From positions 62,001-126,000 of the forward strand of contig CAWFIL010000002.1 in the NCBI GenBank assembly GCA_963815935.1: a stretch of 64,000 nt of DNA. Direction: 5' to 3'. Shown here piece after piece: positions 56,561 to 63,920 of this stretch. Position numbers and translations under genes: made by a program. The notes beneath the pieces are model-generated. The model saw only the letters and a program-made list of their open reading frames with translations. It was not told the origin of the DNA and ran no database searches. The stretch is from JARIHD01 sp963815935 (GTDB lineage: Bacteria > Patescibacteriota > Saccharimonadia > Saccharimonadales > UBA4665). Position 1 is the stretch's first letter. Every line of letters starts with the position of its first letter.

Positions 56561-56797
56561 GAGCTGGAGAGCTCAAAGTCATTACATCGAGCGGCGAAGC
56601 AACCTCACCAATTGCTGAGCTCCGTGGGCAATCAGAACGTACGTTAACGTGCTGGAACAAGTGCCTTGCCTGGGAGGGCAAGGAAGTCCGGTGGAACCAC
56701 CCGAATAATGTGCGACGTAGCATACGGGTCCGAGACGCGAAGTTACAATTGAATACCATGCGAGAGTATTCAATTGTAACCCGCGTCTCTTTCTTTT
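56561..56797 (+). promoter_or_regulatory. T-box riboswitch controlling thrS
   Basis: Senses uncharged tRNA-Thr and permits thrS transcription. The antiterminator is clear: GTCCGG (56686-56691), the 7-base bulge TGGAACC (56692-56698) that pairs with the tRNA CCA end, ACCCG (56699-56703) pairing with CGGGT (56725-56729), and CCGAGAC (56730-56736) pairing back to GTCCGG with one bulged base. The competing terminator uses GAGACGCG (56732-56739) with CGCGTCTC (56782-56789), an inner 13-base stem and a T-run. Stem I is upstream; ACC/ACA Thr codons occur there, but I could not fix the specifier. Confidence 0.9.
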
Positions 56798-56819
56798 TAT
56801 TAACGAAGGGAGTTTCAAA

Positions 56820-58676
56820 ATGGCCGACAACCAACAATCTGATCTACACGCAATGCGTCACAGTCTCGCTCACATCCTGGCTACCGCCATTACACGTCTA
56901 TACTCAGGCGTGAAGCTCGGCGTGGGTCCGGTAGTAGAGAATGGGTTCTACTATGATGTAGACCTGGGTGACGACGCCCAGCTATCGGAAGAAGATTTTT
57001 CAAAAATCGAAGCAGAGATGCAAAAAGTTATTGCAGAAGACCAGCCATTCGAGCGCTTTGCTAAGAACATCGACGAAGCGATTGCCTGGGCAAAAGATAA
57101 CAAGCAACCCTATAAAGAGGAATTGCTCAACGACCTTAAGCGCGCTGGTACGACCGTCGCCAGTGACCTTGATGCTGAGGAACTTGGCCTTGTTGCTGAT
57201 GGCGAGAGTAAGGTCGACGAAGTCTCATTCTATAAGAATGGTGACTTTACTGATCTATGCCGTGGGCCACATGTCGAGTCAACAGGTAAGGCTGGCGCCT
57301 TCAAACTAATGCGTGTGTCAGGTGCTTACTGGCGCGGCAAGGAGACGAATGCTCAAATGCAGCGTGTCTACGGTCTCGGCTTTGCCACCGAGAAGGAGCT
57401 CCGCCAACACCTTGCCATGCTCGAGGAGGCCAAGAAGCGCGACCATCGTAAGCTTGGCCAGGAGCTTGATCTATTTACCTTTTCGGAACTGGTTGGTCCC
57501 GGCCTACCGCTATTCACTCCACGAGGCACGGTACTGAGGCGCAAGCTGGACGACTTTGTGCAGTCTATGCGTGACGAGTACGGCTATCAAGAAGTGAGCA
57601 TCCCGCACATCACTAAGAAAGATGCTTACATCGCCAGCGGTCACTGGAAGAAGTTTGAACATGAACTGTTCCGGATAAAGACTCGCGAGGGGCACGAGTT
57701 TGCTATGAAGCCGATGAACTGCCCGCACCACACACAGATCTATGCGGCACGCTCGCGTTCTTATAAAGAACTGCCAATCCGTTACCGCGAGACGACTACA
57801 TGTTACCGCGACGAACAGAGCGGTGAGTTATCGGGCCTGAGTCGTGTCCGTTCGTTTGCGCAAGATGACGCCCACGTGTTCTGCCGTACTTCCCAGGTAG
57901 AAGAGGAGGCTCTGAAAGTTTGGGATATTATTGACCGTTTCTACGGGACTTTGGGCTTTGAATTAACCGTGCGTCTCTCTACGCATGATGCAAATAATAT
58001 GGAGGCTTACTCTGGTAGCCTGGAGAAATGGGAGTCAACAGAGGCCCAGCTATTAAGCATTGTTAAGCAGAAAGTCGGTGACAACTTTATCGATGGTGTT
58101 GGCGAGGCGGCATTTTATGGCCCGAAGATTGACTTTATGGCCAGGGATGCCATTGGCCGCACTTGGCAGGTTGCCACCATTCAGCTTGATTTTAATCAGC
58201 CCGAAGGTTTTGACCTAACCTGTGTAAATGAGGATGGCGAACGCGAACGCATCGTTATGGTACACGCTGCGATCATGGGTTCCATCGAACGATTCCTGTC
58301 CGTTTATATCGAGCACGTTGCCGGTAAGTTCCCGGTTTGGCTTGCACCTGAGCAGATCCGTTTGATTACTGTGAATCAAGAGGATAGAACAGTAGCCTTT
58401 ACTGAGCAGCTACAGGCCCGCGCCAAGGGACTTGGCCTCCGTGTTATGGTGGACAACGACAATGAGTCGGTTGGCAAGAAAATTCGGGCTGCGGAACTCA
58501 TGAAAGTCCCATACTCGGTTGTTATCGGCGAAAAAGAGGTAGAGACTGGCGAGGTCGTGCCCCGGGTCCGTAAGGATATAGAGGTGAGTGCCGAGCACCA
58601 ACCGCGTACCATCGACGAGTTCCTCAAAACCGTCGCCAACGAGGCCAAGACTCGGGTCAATAAAACATCTCTATAG
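56820..58676 (+). CDS. thrS: Threonyl-tRNA synthetase without TGS domain
   Basis: Class II synthetase, 618 residues. It begins directly at the editing domain (MRHSLAHILATAI, CRGPHVESTG); the usual N-terminal TGS domain of about 60 residues is absent. The catalytic core has motif 1, motif 2 (RYRETTTCYRDEQSGEL) and motif 3 (GSIERFLSVYIEH), followed by the anticodon domain. AAGGGAG precedes the ATG. Expression is under the T-box upstream. Confidence 0.96.
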   Translation: MADNQQSDLHAMRHSLAHILATAITRLYSGVKLGVGPVVENGFYYDVDLGDDAQLSEEDFSKIEAEMQKVIAEDQPFERFAKNIDEAIAWAKDNKQPYKEELLNDLKRAGTTVASDLDAEELGLVADGESKVDEVSFYKNGDFTDLCRGPHVESTGKAGAFKLMRVSGAYWRGKETNAQMQRVYGLGFATEKELRQHLAMLEEAKKRDHRKLGQELDLFTFSELVGPGLPLFTPRGTVLRRKLDDFVQSMRDEYGYQEVSIPHITKKDAYIASGHWKKFEHELFRIKTREGHEFAMKPMNCPHHTQIYAARSRSYKELPIRYRETTTCYRDEQSGELSGLSRVRSFAQDDAHVFCRTSQVEEEALKVWDIIDRFYGTLGFELTVRLSTHDANNMEAYSGSLEKWESTEAQLLSIVKQKVGDNFIDGVGEAAFYGPKIDFMARDAIGRTWQVATIQLDFNQPEGFDLTCVNEDGERERIVMVHAAIMGSIERFLSVYIEHVAGKFPVWLAPEQIRLITVNQEDRTVAFTEQLQARAKGLGLRVMVDNDNESVGKKIRAAELMKVPYSVVIGEKEVETGEVVPRVRKDIEVSAEHQPRTIDEFLKTVANEAKTRVNKTSL

Positions 58677-58689
58677 GGAGAGAAACAGT

Positions 58690-59298
58690 ATGTCACGTCC
58701 GATAATTGCAGTAGATGTTGACGATGTTCTCTCGTTAAGTGCGAAGGGCTTCTCGGAGTACAGTAATAAACGCTGGGGCGGCTCCACTCGACCGGAAGAT
58801 TACACTGAAGAGTGGGCAGTTTTTTGGAAGTTACCCCTTAACGAGGCGATAATTCGAGCCGAGGAGTTTAGTGGTTCTGATGCGGTATACTTCTACGAGC
58901 ACTTCGAGGAGTCGCTGCCGGTTCTTGAGGCATCGCGTCGTAGCTACGACCTAGTCATAGTCACCTCGCGCCGAAGCGAGCTCAAGGGGCACACCGATCG
59001 TTGGCTTGAAGAGCGCTTTCCGGGCATCTTTACCGCTGTTCATTATGCGGGGATATGGGACACCGATGAACATGTATCAAACAAGTTGAAGCAGACCAAG
59101 ACTGAAGTCTGCCGCCAGCTTGGGGCCTCATATCTGATCGACGACCAGACCAAGCATTGCATTGCAGCCCAAGGCGCCGGTCTACAGGCGCTACTTTTTG
59201 GCGACTATGCTTGGAATCAAAGCGAGGCCGTGAGCCCCGACATTGTTAGGGTTTCTGGCTGGCAAGAGGTAAAGGAGTACTTTGATGCCAAGGGTTGA
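58690..59298 (+). CDS. HAD-family 5'-nucleotidase-like protein
   Basis: 202 residues. Nucleophile motif DVDDVLSLS, motif II VTSRRSE, then LIDDQTKH as the acidic motif, resembling 5'(3')-deoxyribonucleotidases. The start at 58690 follows GGGAGAG; an upstream frame inside thrS is ignored. Overlaps the next gene by 14 bases and lies in a thrS-miaA run. Confidence 0.75.
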   Translation: MSRPIIAVDVDDVLSLSAKGFSEYSNKRWGGSTRPEDYTEEWAVFWKLPLNEAIIRAEEFSGSDAVYFYEHFEESLPVLEASRRSYDLVIVTSRRSELKGHTDRWLEERFPGIFTAVHYAGIWDTDEHVSNKLKQTKTEVCRQLGASYLIDDQTKHCIAAQGAGLQALLFGDYAWNQSEAVSPDIVRVSGWQEVKEYFDAKG

Positions 59299-59617
59299 CG
59301 CTGCATTTAAGGAGCGCGTATACGAGCTAGTTGCACGGATACCGGAGGGCAGGGTCATGACCTATGGCCAGCTTGCTGCTCTTTGTGGGGCCGCTTGGGC
59401 CGCTTGGGAAGTGGGCCAGATTGCCCATACCGGACCGGTCGGTTTGCCGTGGCAGCGAGTTGTCAATAAACAAGGTGGTTTGGCTGCTGGTTGGCCTGGA
59501 GGTGGTCGCGCCGCGCATCGCACGCTCCTTGAGGCAGAGGGCATATCTGTTTCTGATGACTACAAGATTGATATCGATAGGTTGCTATGGAACCCCGACC
59601 AAACCCAGCTCCTTTAA
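59285..59617 (+). CDS. Alkyltransferase-like DNA-repair protein (ATL)
   Basis: 110 residues with the MGMT/Ogt C-terminal fold: ARIPEGRVMTYGQLAAL (helix-turn-helix) and the active-site loop. The methyl-accepting Cys (PCHRV) is replaced by Trp: PWQRVV. Known ATL proteins have PWHRV, bind O6-alkylguanine by base flipping and recruit nucleotide-excision repair. So this is a sensor, not an enzyme, by homology. Overlaps miaA by 31 bases. Confidence 0.85.
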   Translation: MPRVDAAFKERVYELVARIPEGRVMTYGQLAALCGAAWAAWEVGQIAHTGPVGLPWQRVVNKQGGLAAGWPGGGRAAHRTLLEAEGISVSDDYKIDIDRLLWNPDQTQLL

Positions 59618-60477
59618 TTGTGTTGGTCGGCGAGACGGCCTCAGGTAAAACTGCCCTTGGCATTGAGCTCGCCAGGCAATTTAACGGCGAGATTATCGCT
59701 GCTGATTCACGTACTGTCTATACTGGCATGGATATCGGTACTGCCAAGCCGACGCCAGAAGAAATGCAGGGCATACCTCATCATTTGCTTGATGTCGTCA
59801 CCCCTGATCGAGCTTTTACTGCCGCCGATTTTAAGCGACAAGCTGAAGCGGCTATCGCTGCTATATCTGCGCGCGGGCGCCTACCAATCATGGTGGGGGG
59901 TAGCGGCTTGTACATTGACTCGGTTATATATGACTTTCAGTTTCGTGGCGGGCCAGACTTGGATTTGCGCCAGGAGCTCCAATCGTTAGGGGTCGATGAG
60001 CTACAGGGGCGGTTGTTTGCAGAGGGTATACCACTCCCCGAGAACAGTCGCAACCCGCGGCACCTTCTCAGAAGTCTCGAAACGAAAGGTGCAATTGCGG
60101 TGCGCGCACCGTTGCGTCAGAACACACTAGTCATGGGCTTGAGTATTGACCGTGACGCATTGAAGGCTAAACTTGCCCGGCGCGTTGACCTTATGGTCGA
60201 GCAGGGGTTTGTTGAAGAAGTGCAGCGAATTGTGGGTCGATATGGATGGGATGCGCCTGGCTTGCAAGCGCCAGGTTACCGAGCCTTCAGGAAATATCTG
60301 GCAAAAGAAGTTACTCTGGAGGAGGCTAAGGCATTATTTGTTCAAAATGATTCGCAGCTAGCGAAGCGTCAGCGCACATGGTTCAGGCGCAATAAAGACA
60401 TACATTGGCTCTGTAAAAAGGAAGAAGCTGTAGACTTAGTTACCACATTCTTGAACAAAGTATATACGGATACGTGA
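59587..60477 (+). CDS. miaA: tRNA dimethylallyltransferase MiaA
   Basis: Adds the dimethylallyl group to A37 of tRNAs reading UNN codons. P-loop VGETASGKT, ADSRTVYTGMDIGTAKPT and HHLLDVVTPDRAFTAADF are diagnostic. 296 residues. Overlaps the ATL gene. It needs dimethylallyl diphosphate, which the cell must make or import. Confidence 0.95.
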   Translation: MEPRPNPAPLIVLVGETASGKTALGIELARQFNGEIIAADSRTVYTGMDIGTAKPTPEEMQGIPHHLLDVVTPDRAFTAADFKRQAEAAIAAISARGRLPIMVGGSGLYIDSVIYDFQFRGGPDLDLRQELQSLGVDELQGRLFAEGIPLPENSRNPRHLLRSLETKGAIAVRAPLRQNTLVMGLSIDRDALKAKLARRVDLMVEQGFVEEVQRIVGRYGWDAPGLQAPGYRAFRKYLAKEVTLEEAKALFVQNDSQLAKRQRTWFRRNKDIHWLCKKEEAVDLVTTFLNKVYTDT

Positions 60478-60499
60478 CGAAGTTTGCTACAATAAAAAC

Positions 60500-61111
60500 A
60501 TGATTGAGCAATTGTTTGGATCAAAAACGAGGGTTAAGCTATTGCAGTTGTTCTATAGCAATCCGAACAGGTCTTTTTATGTGCGCGAGATTACTCGTAA
60601 GATCGACGAACAGATCAACTCTGTCCGTCGTGAGCTTGCTAACCTTCTAAATGTAGGCATTATTGTGTCGGATAATACCAATAATCGTCTGTATTATGAG
60701 GTGAACCAGGCATACGAGTTTTATGATCCACTACGAGTCATATTCGGTGGCGCTCCGGCTATGACCGGTGCCGATCCGGTTGCCCCTGCTATGCCGAGGG
60801 CCAAGAAGGGCGCTCTAAGCCCAGAAGAAGAAAAACTCAAGGCGCTCGGCAATCTAGAGGTCGTTCTCTACACGGGCCAATTTACTCGCGACGAAGCCAG
60901 TGGTATTGATATTTTAGTTGTTGGTGACGTAAACCAGAATGCAATGCAGAAATTTGTTGCCGAACTCGAGACACAAGAAAACAAAGAAATCCGCTACACG
61001 GTGATGCCGCTAACCGAATTCAAGTATCGCCGGCAAATTAAAGATCGCTTTATTACTACAGTACTTGATTCCAAGAAACAAGTCATTGTAGACAAAAGCG
61101 GAACACTGTAA
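60500..61111 (+). CDS. Winged-helix protein with nucleotidyltransferase-like end
   Basis: 203 residues. An N-terminal winged helix (FGSKTRVKLLQLFYSNPNRS, YVREITRKIDEQINSVRREL) and a C-terminal domain reminiscent of a MNT-like nucleotidyltransferase (ASGIDILVVGDVNQNAMQKF). TGC-TACAAT ends six bases before the ATG. Possibly a transcription factor. Confidence 0.7.
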   Translation: MIEQLFGSKTRVKLLQLFYSNPNRSFYVREITRKIDEQINSVRRELANLLNVGIIVSDNTNNRLYYEVNQAYEFYDPLRVIFGGAPAMTGADPVAPAMPRAKKGALSPEEEKLKALGNLEVVLYTGQFTRDEASGIDILVVGDVNQNAMQKFVAELETQENKEIRYTVMPLTEFKYRRQIKDRFITTVLDSKKQVIVDKSGTL

Positions 61112-61132
61112 GTTGACCCTAAGGAGGAAATA

Positions 61133-61759
61133 ATGGATATACAATTTCATGGTGCTAACTGTTTGACGCTGGCCACGAAGCAGGCAAAGATTGTCGTTGA
61201 CGACAATCTCGCTGAGCTAGGTGCCAAAGGGGTCACTAAGCCGGGCGATATCGTGCTCCGTACGGGTGAGCAGAAAGTTGCCGTCACCGGAGCAAAGATT
61301 GTCATCGACCAGCCGGGCGAATATGAAGTGTCGGGGGTCTCGGTGTACGGCATAGCTGCCCGCGCCCATATGGATGAAGAGGGTAAGCAAACGACCACAA
61401 TGTACAAGCTGCTTATCGACGACTTGCGCGTGCTTGTGACGGGTCACATATATCCAGAACTTAGCGATGACCAGCTAGAAGCTATCGGTATGGTTGACCT
61501 AATGATTGTGCCGGTCGGCGGCAACGGCTATACGCTTGATGGAATCGGTGCCCTCAAGCTCATCAAGAAGATAGAGCCCAAATTAGTCGTTCCAACTCAT
61601 TATGAGTCCAAGGGCCTAAACTACCCAATGCCACAGCAGCCACTCGTTGATGCCCTCAAGGCGTTGGCAATGGAGCCAAAAGAAGCAATCTCTAAGCTCA
61701 AGCTGAAACCTGCCGATCTCACGGAGACGATGCAGCTGATTGTGCTCGAACAGTCATAA
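61133..61759 (+). CDS. Metallo-beta-lactamase-fold protein (UlaG-like), site degenerate
   Basis: 208 residues. The fold is recognisable by IQFHGANCLTLATKQAKIVVDD and VVPTHYESKGLNYPMP. The HxHxDH metal motif is missing, so catalysis is doubtful. AAGGAGG precedes the ATG. Shares a bidirectional terminator with rpmB. Confidence 0.7.
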   Translation: MDIQFHGANCLTLATKQAKIVVDDNLAELGAKGVTKPGDIVLRTGEQKVAVTGAKIVIDQPGEYEVSGVSVYGIAARAHMDEEGKQTTTMYKLLIDDLRVLVTGHIYPELSDDQLEAIGMVDLMIVPVGGNGYTLDGIGALKLIKKIEPKLVVPTHYESKGLNYPMPQQPLVDALKALAMEPKEAISKLKLKPADLTETMQLIVLEQS

Positions 61760-61778
61760 GTAGACGTCTCGTTTAACA

Positions 61779-61812
61779 AAAAACACCTCCAATATTAGGA
61801 GGTGTTTTTTGA
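61779..61812. terminator. Bidirectional terminator
   Basis: AAAAAACACCTCC and GGAGGTGTTTTTT form a 13-bp stem with T-runs on both strands, ending both the gene at 61133 and rpmB. Confidence 0.95.
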
Positions 61813-61829
61813 AAGCCCTTTGGCTCGAA

Positions 61830-62033
61830 CTACTTGGCTGGCGTAAGCAGTAGCCCCTTCTTCTTGAGGGTACGGATTGCTTGTGTACTGATCTTGAGTT
61901 TTACCTTCTTACCATCAACAATAACGGTCTTCTTTTGCAGGTTTGGCTCCCATACCTTCTTGGTGTGGCGCTGCGAGAAGCTGACGTTGTTTCCGAACTG
62001 CTTGCCCTTGCCGGTGATTTCACACTTACGCAT
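61830..62033 (-). CDS. rpmB: 50S ribosomal protein L28
   Basis: 67 residues: MRKCEITGKGKQFGNNVSFSQ, then SQRHTKKVWEPNLQKK, typical of L28. The four-Cys zinc pattern is reduced to one Cys. AAGGA-type sequence on the minus strand precedes the ATG. Confidence 0.96.
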   Translation of the reverse strand: MRKCEITGKGKQFGNNVSFSQRHTKKVWEPNLQKKTVIVDGKKVKLKISTQAIRTLKKKGLLLTPAK

Positions 62034-62139
62034 TATATTGTTCCTTCCGTTCAGGGGTCTATTTTAGCCGTTTTTATCTGTTAAGTCAATATTCTATCAG
62101 ATGATTAATCCGGCGGGATGCTCTGGTATACTAGAAGAT

Positions 62140-62769
62140 ATGCTTTCGAGTCTTAATTACAGTGAGATACCCTATGTTATTGGGGCGCTTCTTATATCGC
62201 TTGGTCTTCACGAGGCTATGCACGCCTTTGCTGCCCATAAATTGGGAGACCAGACGGCCTACGAACAGGGAAGGTTGACCTTAAACCCCTTTAAACACGT
62301 AGACGTAATAACAACGGTATTACTGCCGCTAGTGATGATGCTTTTACACCTACCGCCTATCCTGATCGCAAAACCAGTCCCGCTAGATACTACACAAGTT
62401 CGCTATGGCGAATACGGCAGTGCGCTTGTTGCTCTTGCTGGCCCATTCACCAATCTGGCACTTGCCGCGATTGCATCATTGGCTATAAGGGTCGGCCTCA
62501 TCACGGGCTCTGGAGTGCCTGCGCATGCAACGCTTATATTTATTCTGGTAAATGTTAGCCTATTCGTATTCAACATGCTACCTATCCCACCCCTCGATGG
62601 ATCTAGACTGCTCTATGCTTTTGCACCTGAGCCGCTGCAGCGTTTCATGGCGCAAATAGAAGCTTTAGGTTTCGTGTTCCTTCTATTCATCCTGCTAACT
62701 CTTTCGCGCTTTATATCGCCACTGTTATCCACTCTAAATAATGATATTTTACGGTTCTTACTCCTTTAG
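62140..62769 (+). CDS. M50-family site-2-type membrane protease
   Basis: 209 residues. Metal motif HEAMHAFAAH and the second motif NMLPIPPLDGSRLL, with four to five membrane helices. Cleaves membrane-embedded substrates. TGG-TATACT ends seven bases before the ATG at 62140, chosen over an upstream ATG at 62101. No PDZ domain. Confidence 0.88.
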   Translation: MLSSLNYSEIPYVIGALLISLGLHEAMHAFAAHKLGDQTAYEQGRLTLNPFKHVDVITTVLLPLVMMLLHLPPILIAKPVPLDTTQVRYGEYGSALVALAGPFTNLALAAIASLAIRVGLITGSGVPAHATLIFILVNVSLFVFNMLPIPPLDGSRLLYAFAPEPLQRFMAQIEALGFVFLLFILLTLSRFISPLLSTLNNDILRFLLL

Positions 62770-62799
62770 TTATCACCGATTTAAGGTATAATATAGCTT

Positions 62800-62933
62800 G
62801 GCTGGGTAAGCCGAGCGAATGATTATCTGAATATTTTTTCGCTATGGGAATCCAAGATTTCTAGCGGCTGTGGCCGCTATGTGAGGGTACCCACCTGGAT
62901 AACACCAGGTAAACATTGTCGGTGACCCCAGCC
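62800..62933 (+). ncRNA. Unidentified structured RNA
   Basis: TATAAT (62787-62792) is followed after seven bases by a closed RNA of 134 bases. The ends pair: GGCTGGG (62800-62806) with CCCAGCC (62927-62933). Inside, CCGA pairs with TCGG. Hairpins form from GCGAA/TTCGC (about 62815/62845), TAGCGGC/GCCGCTA (about 62862/62874) and CCTGG/CCAGG (about 62893/62904). It does not carry the SRP GGAA-loop motif and is not an obvious 6S, tmRNA or riboswitch. tRNA-Pro starts 18 bases later and may be on the same transcript. Confidence 0.55.
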
Positions 62934-62951
62934 TTAAGTCTGTCTAATTAT

Positions 62952-63027
62952 CGGGGTGTAGCGCAGTTGGTAGCGCGTACGGCTGGGGGCCGTGAGGTCG
63001 CAGGTTCAAGTCCTGTCACCCCGACCA
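62952..63027 (+). tRNA. tRNA-Pro (GGG anticodon)
   Basis: Acceptor CGGGGTG/CACCCCG. Anticodon loop CTGGGGG gives GGG. T-arm GCAGG-TTCAAGT-CCTGT. CCA encoded (63025-63027). Confidence 0.94.
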
Positions 63028-63066
63028 GACAAAGTGTCCGTCATCTGACGGGCTTTTTGTCTGGTC
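63023..63066 (+). terminator. Terminator hairpin that includes the tRNA-Pro 3' end
   Basis: GACCAGACAAA (63023-63033) pairs perfectly with TTTGTCTGGTC (63056-63066); the inner stem is CCGTC/GACGG. The 5' arm takes in the last acceptor base, the discriminator and CCA. Same design as after tRNA-Asp. Confidence 0.8.
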
Positions 63067-63093
63067 AAAAGGAGGGTGCTATACTCCAACTAG

Positions 63094-63891
63094 ATGAAAA
63101 CACTAAAACTCGACCACAAACTAGCCGAACTTATCAGAAGCGGCCAAAAGACTTCAACTTGGCGCCTGTACGATGACAAAGATATTAGCGTTAATGATGA
63201 CATTGAACTGCTCGATAAAGTAGACCCTCAAGATCCTGGGACGTGGTCCTCGGTAGGTACGGCGCGTGTTGATAGGGTAGTAGAGAAGCGGCTTGGTGAT
63301 GTGAGCGATGCGGACTTTGAGGGGCACGAAGCGTTTCTCTCGCGCGAGGACATGCTTAAGACATACCGATTCTACTATGGCCCACAGGTGACCTACGAGA
63401 CGCCCATAAAAATGATTCACTTCAGTCTAGTGCGAGAGCAAAGTAATGTTGTAAGGAATGGTATGCTCAGGCTGACTGAGGCTAAGTTGTATGCAGATGG
63501 AGGCTCTCGGGGTAATCCTGGCCCATCGGCGAGTGGTTTTGCGATTATGGCCATGGATGGTCAGGTTGTTGTAAAAAAAGGTGTATATCTTGGCGTTACG
63601 ACAAACAACCAGGCGGAATACCAGGCATTAAAGCTTGGACTCGAAGAGGCGCGGGCAATGGGCGTTCGCGAACTACATGTCTTCATGGATAGCCTACTAG
63701 TGATCAACCAGATGCTCGGTAAGTTCAAGGTCAAGAATCGAGACCTCTGGCCAATCCACGACTCTATCAAGCAGCTGGCGACGGTTTTTAAGCAGGTGAC
63801 TTTTGTCCATATCCCACGAGAGTTAAACAAGATTGCTGATGGCGCGGTTAATGAGGCATTGGACCAGGCTGCTGAAAACCAGCAAGGCTGA
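63094..63891 (+). CDS. ASCH domain fused to RNase H
   Basis: 265 residues. Residues about 1-115 resemble an ASCH RNA-binding-type domain (LIRSGQKTSTWRLYDDKDIS, VGTARVDRVVEKRL). Residues about 128-260 are RNase HI-like: YADGGSRGNPGPS (first Asp), NNQAEYQAL (Glu), VFMDSLLVINQM (Asp) and a late Asp in KIADGAVNEA. TGC-TATACT ends eight bases before the ATG. The fusion would direct RNA-DNA hybrid cleavage to specific RNAs; this is inference. Confidence 0.82.
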   Translation: MKTLKLDHKLAELIRSGQKTSTWRLYDDKDISVNDDIELLDKVDPQDPGTWSSVGTARVDRVVEKRLGDVSDADFEGHEAFLSREDMLKTYRFYYGPQVTYETPIKMIHFSLVREQSNVVRNGMLRLTEAKLYADGGSRGNPGPSASGFAIMAMDGQVVVKKGVYLGVTTNNQAEYQALKLGLEEARAMGVRELHVFMDSLLVINQMLGKFKVKNRDLWPIHDSIKQLATVFKQVTFVHIPRELNKIADGAVNEALDQAAENQQG

Positions 63892-63920
63892 CATCTTTTG
63901 TCATAAGTGGTATAATATCC

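Noticed and set aside
56681..56703. AGGAAGTCCGG as part of an RNase P RNA
   Set aside because: The surrounding stems fit a T-box antiterminator and terminator exactly, and a better RNase P RNA start is at 63921.
62800..62933. SRP (4.5S) or 6S RNA identity
   Set aside because: The SRP GGAA-loop/asymmetric-loop sequence is absent and the layout of several separate hairpins is unlike the single long bubble of 6S.
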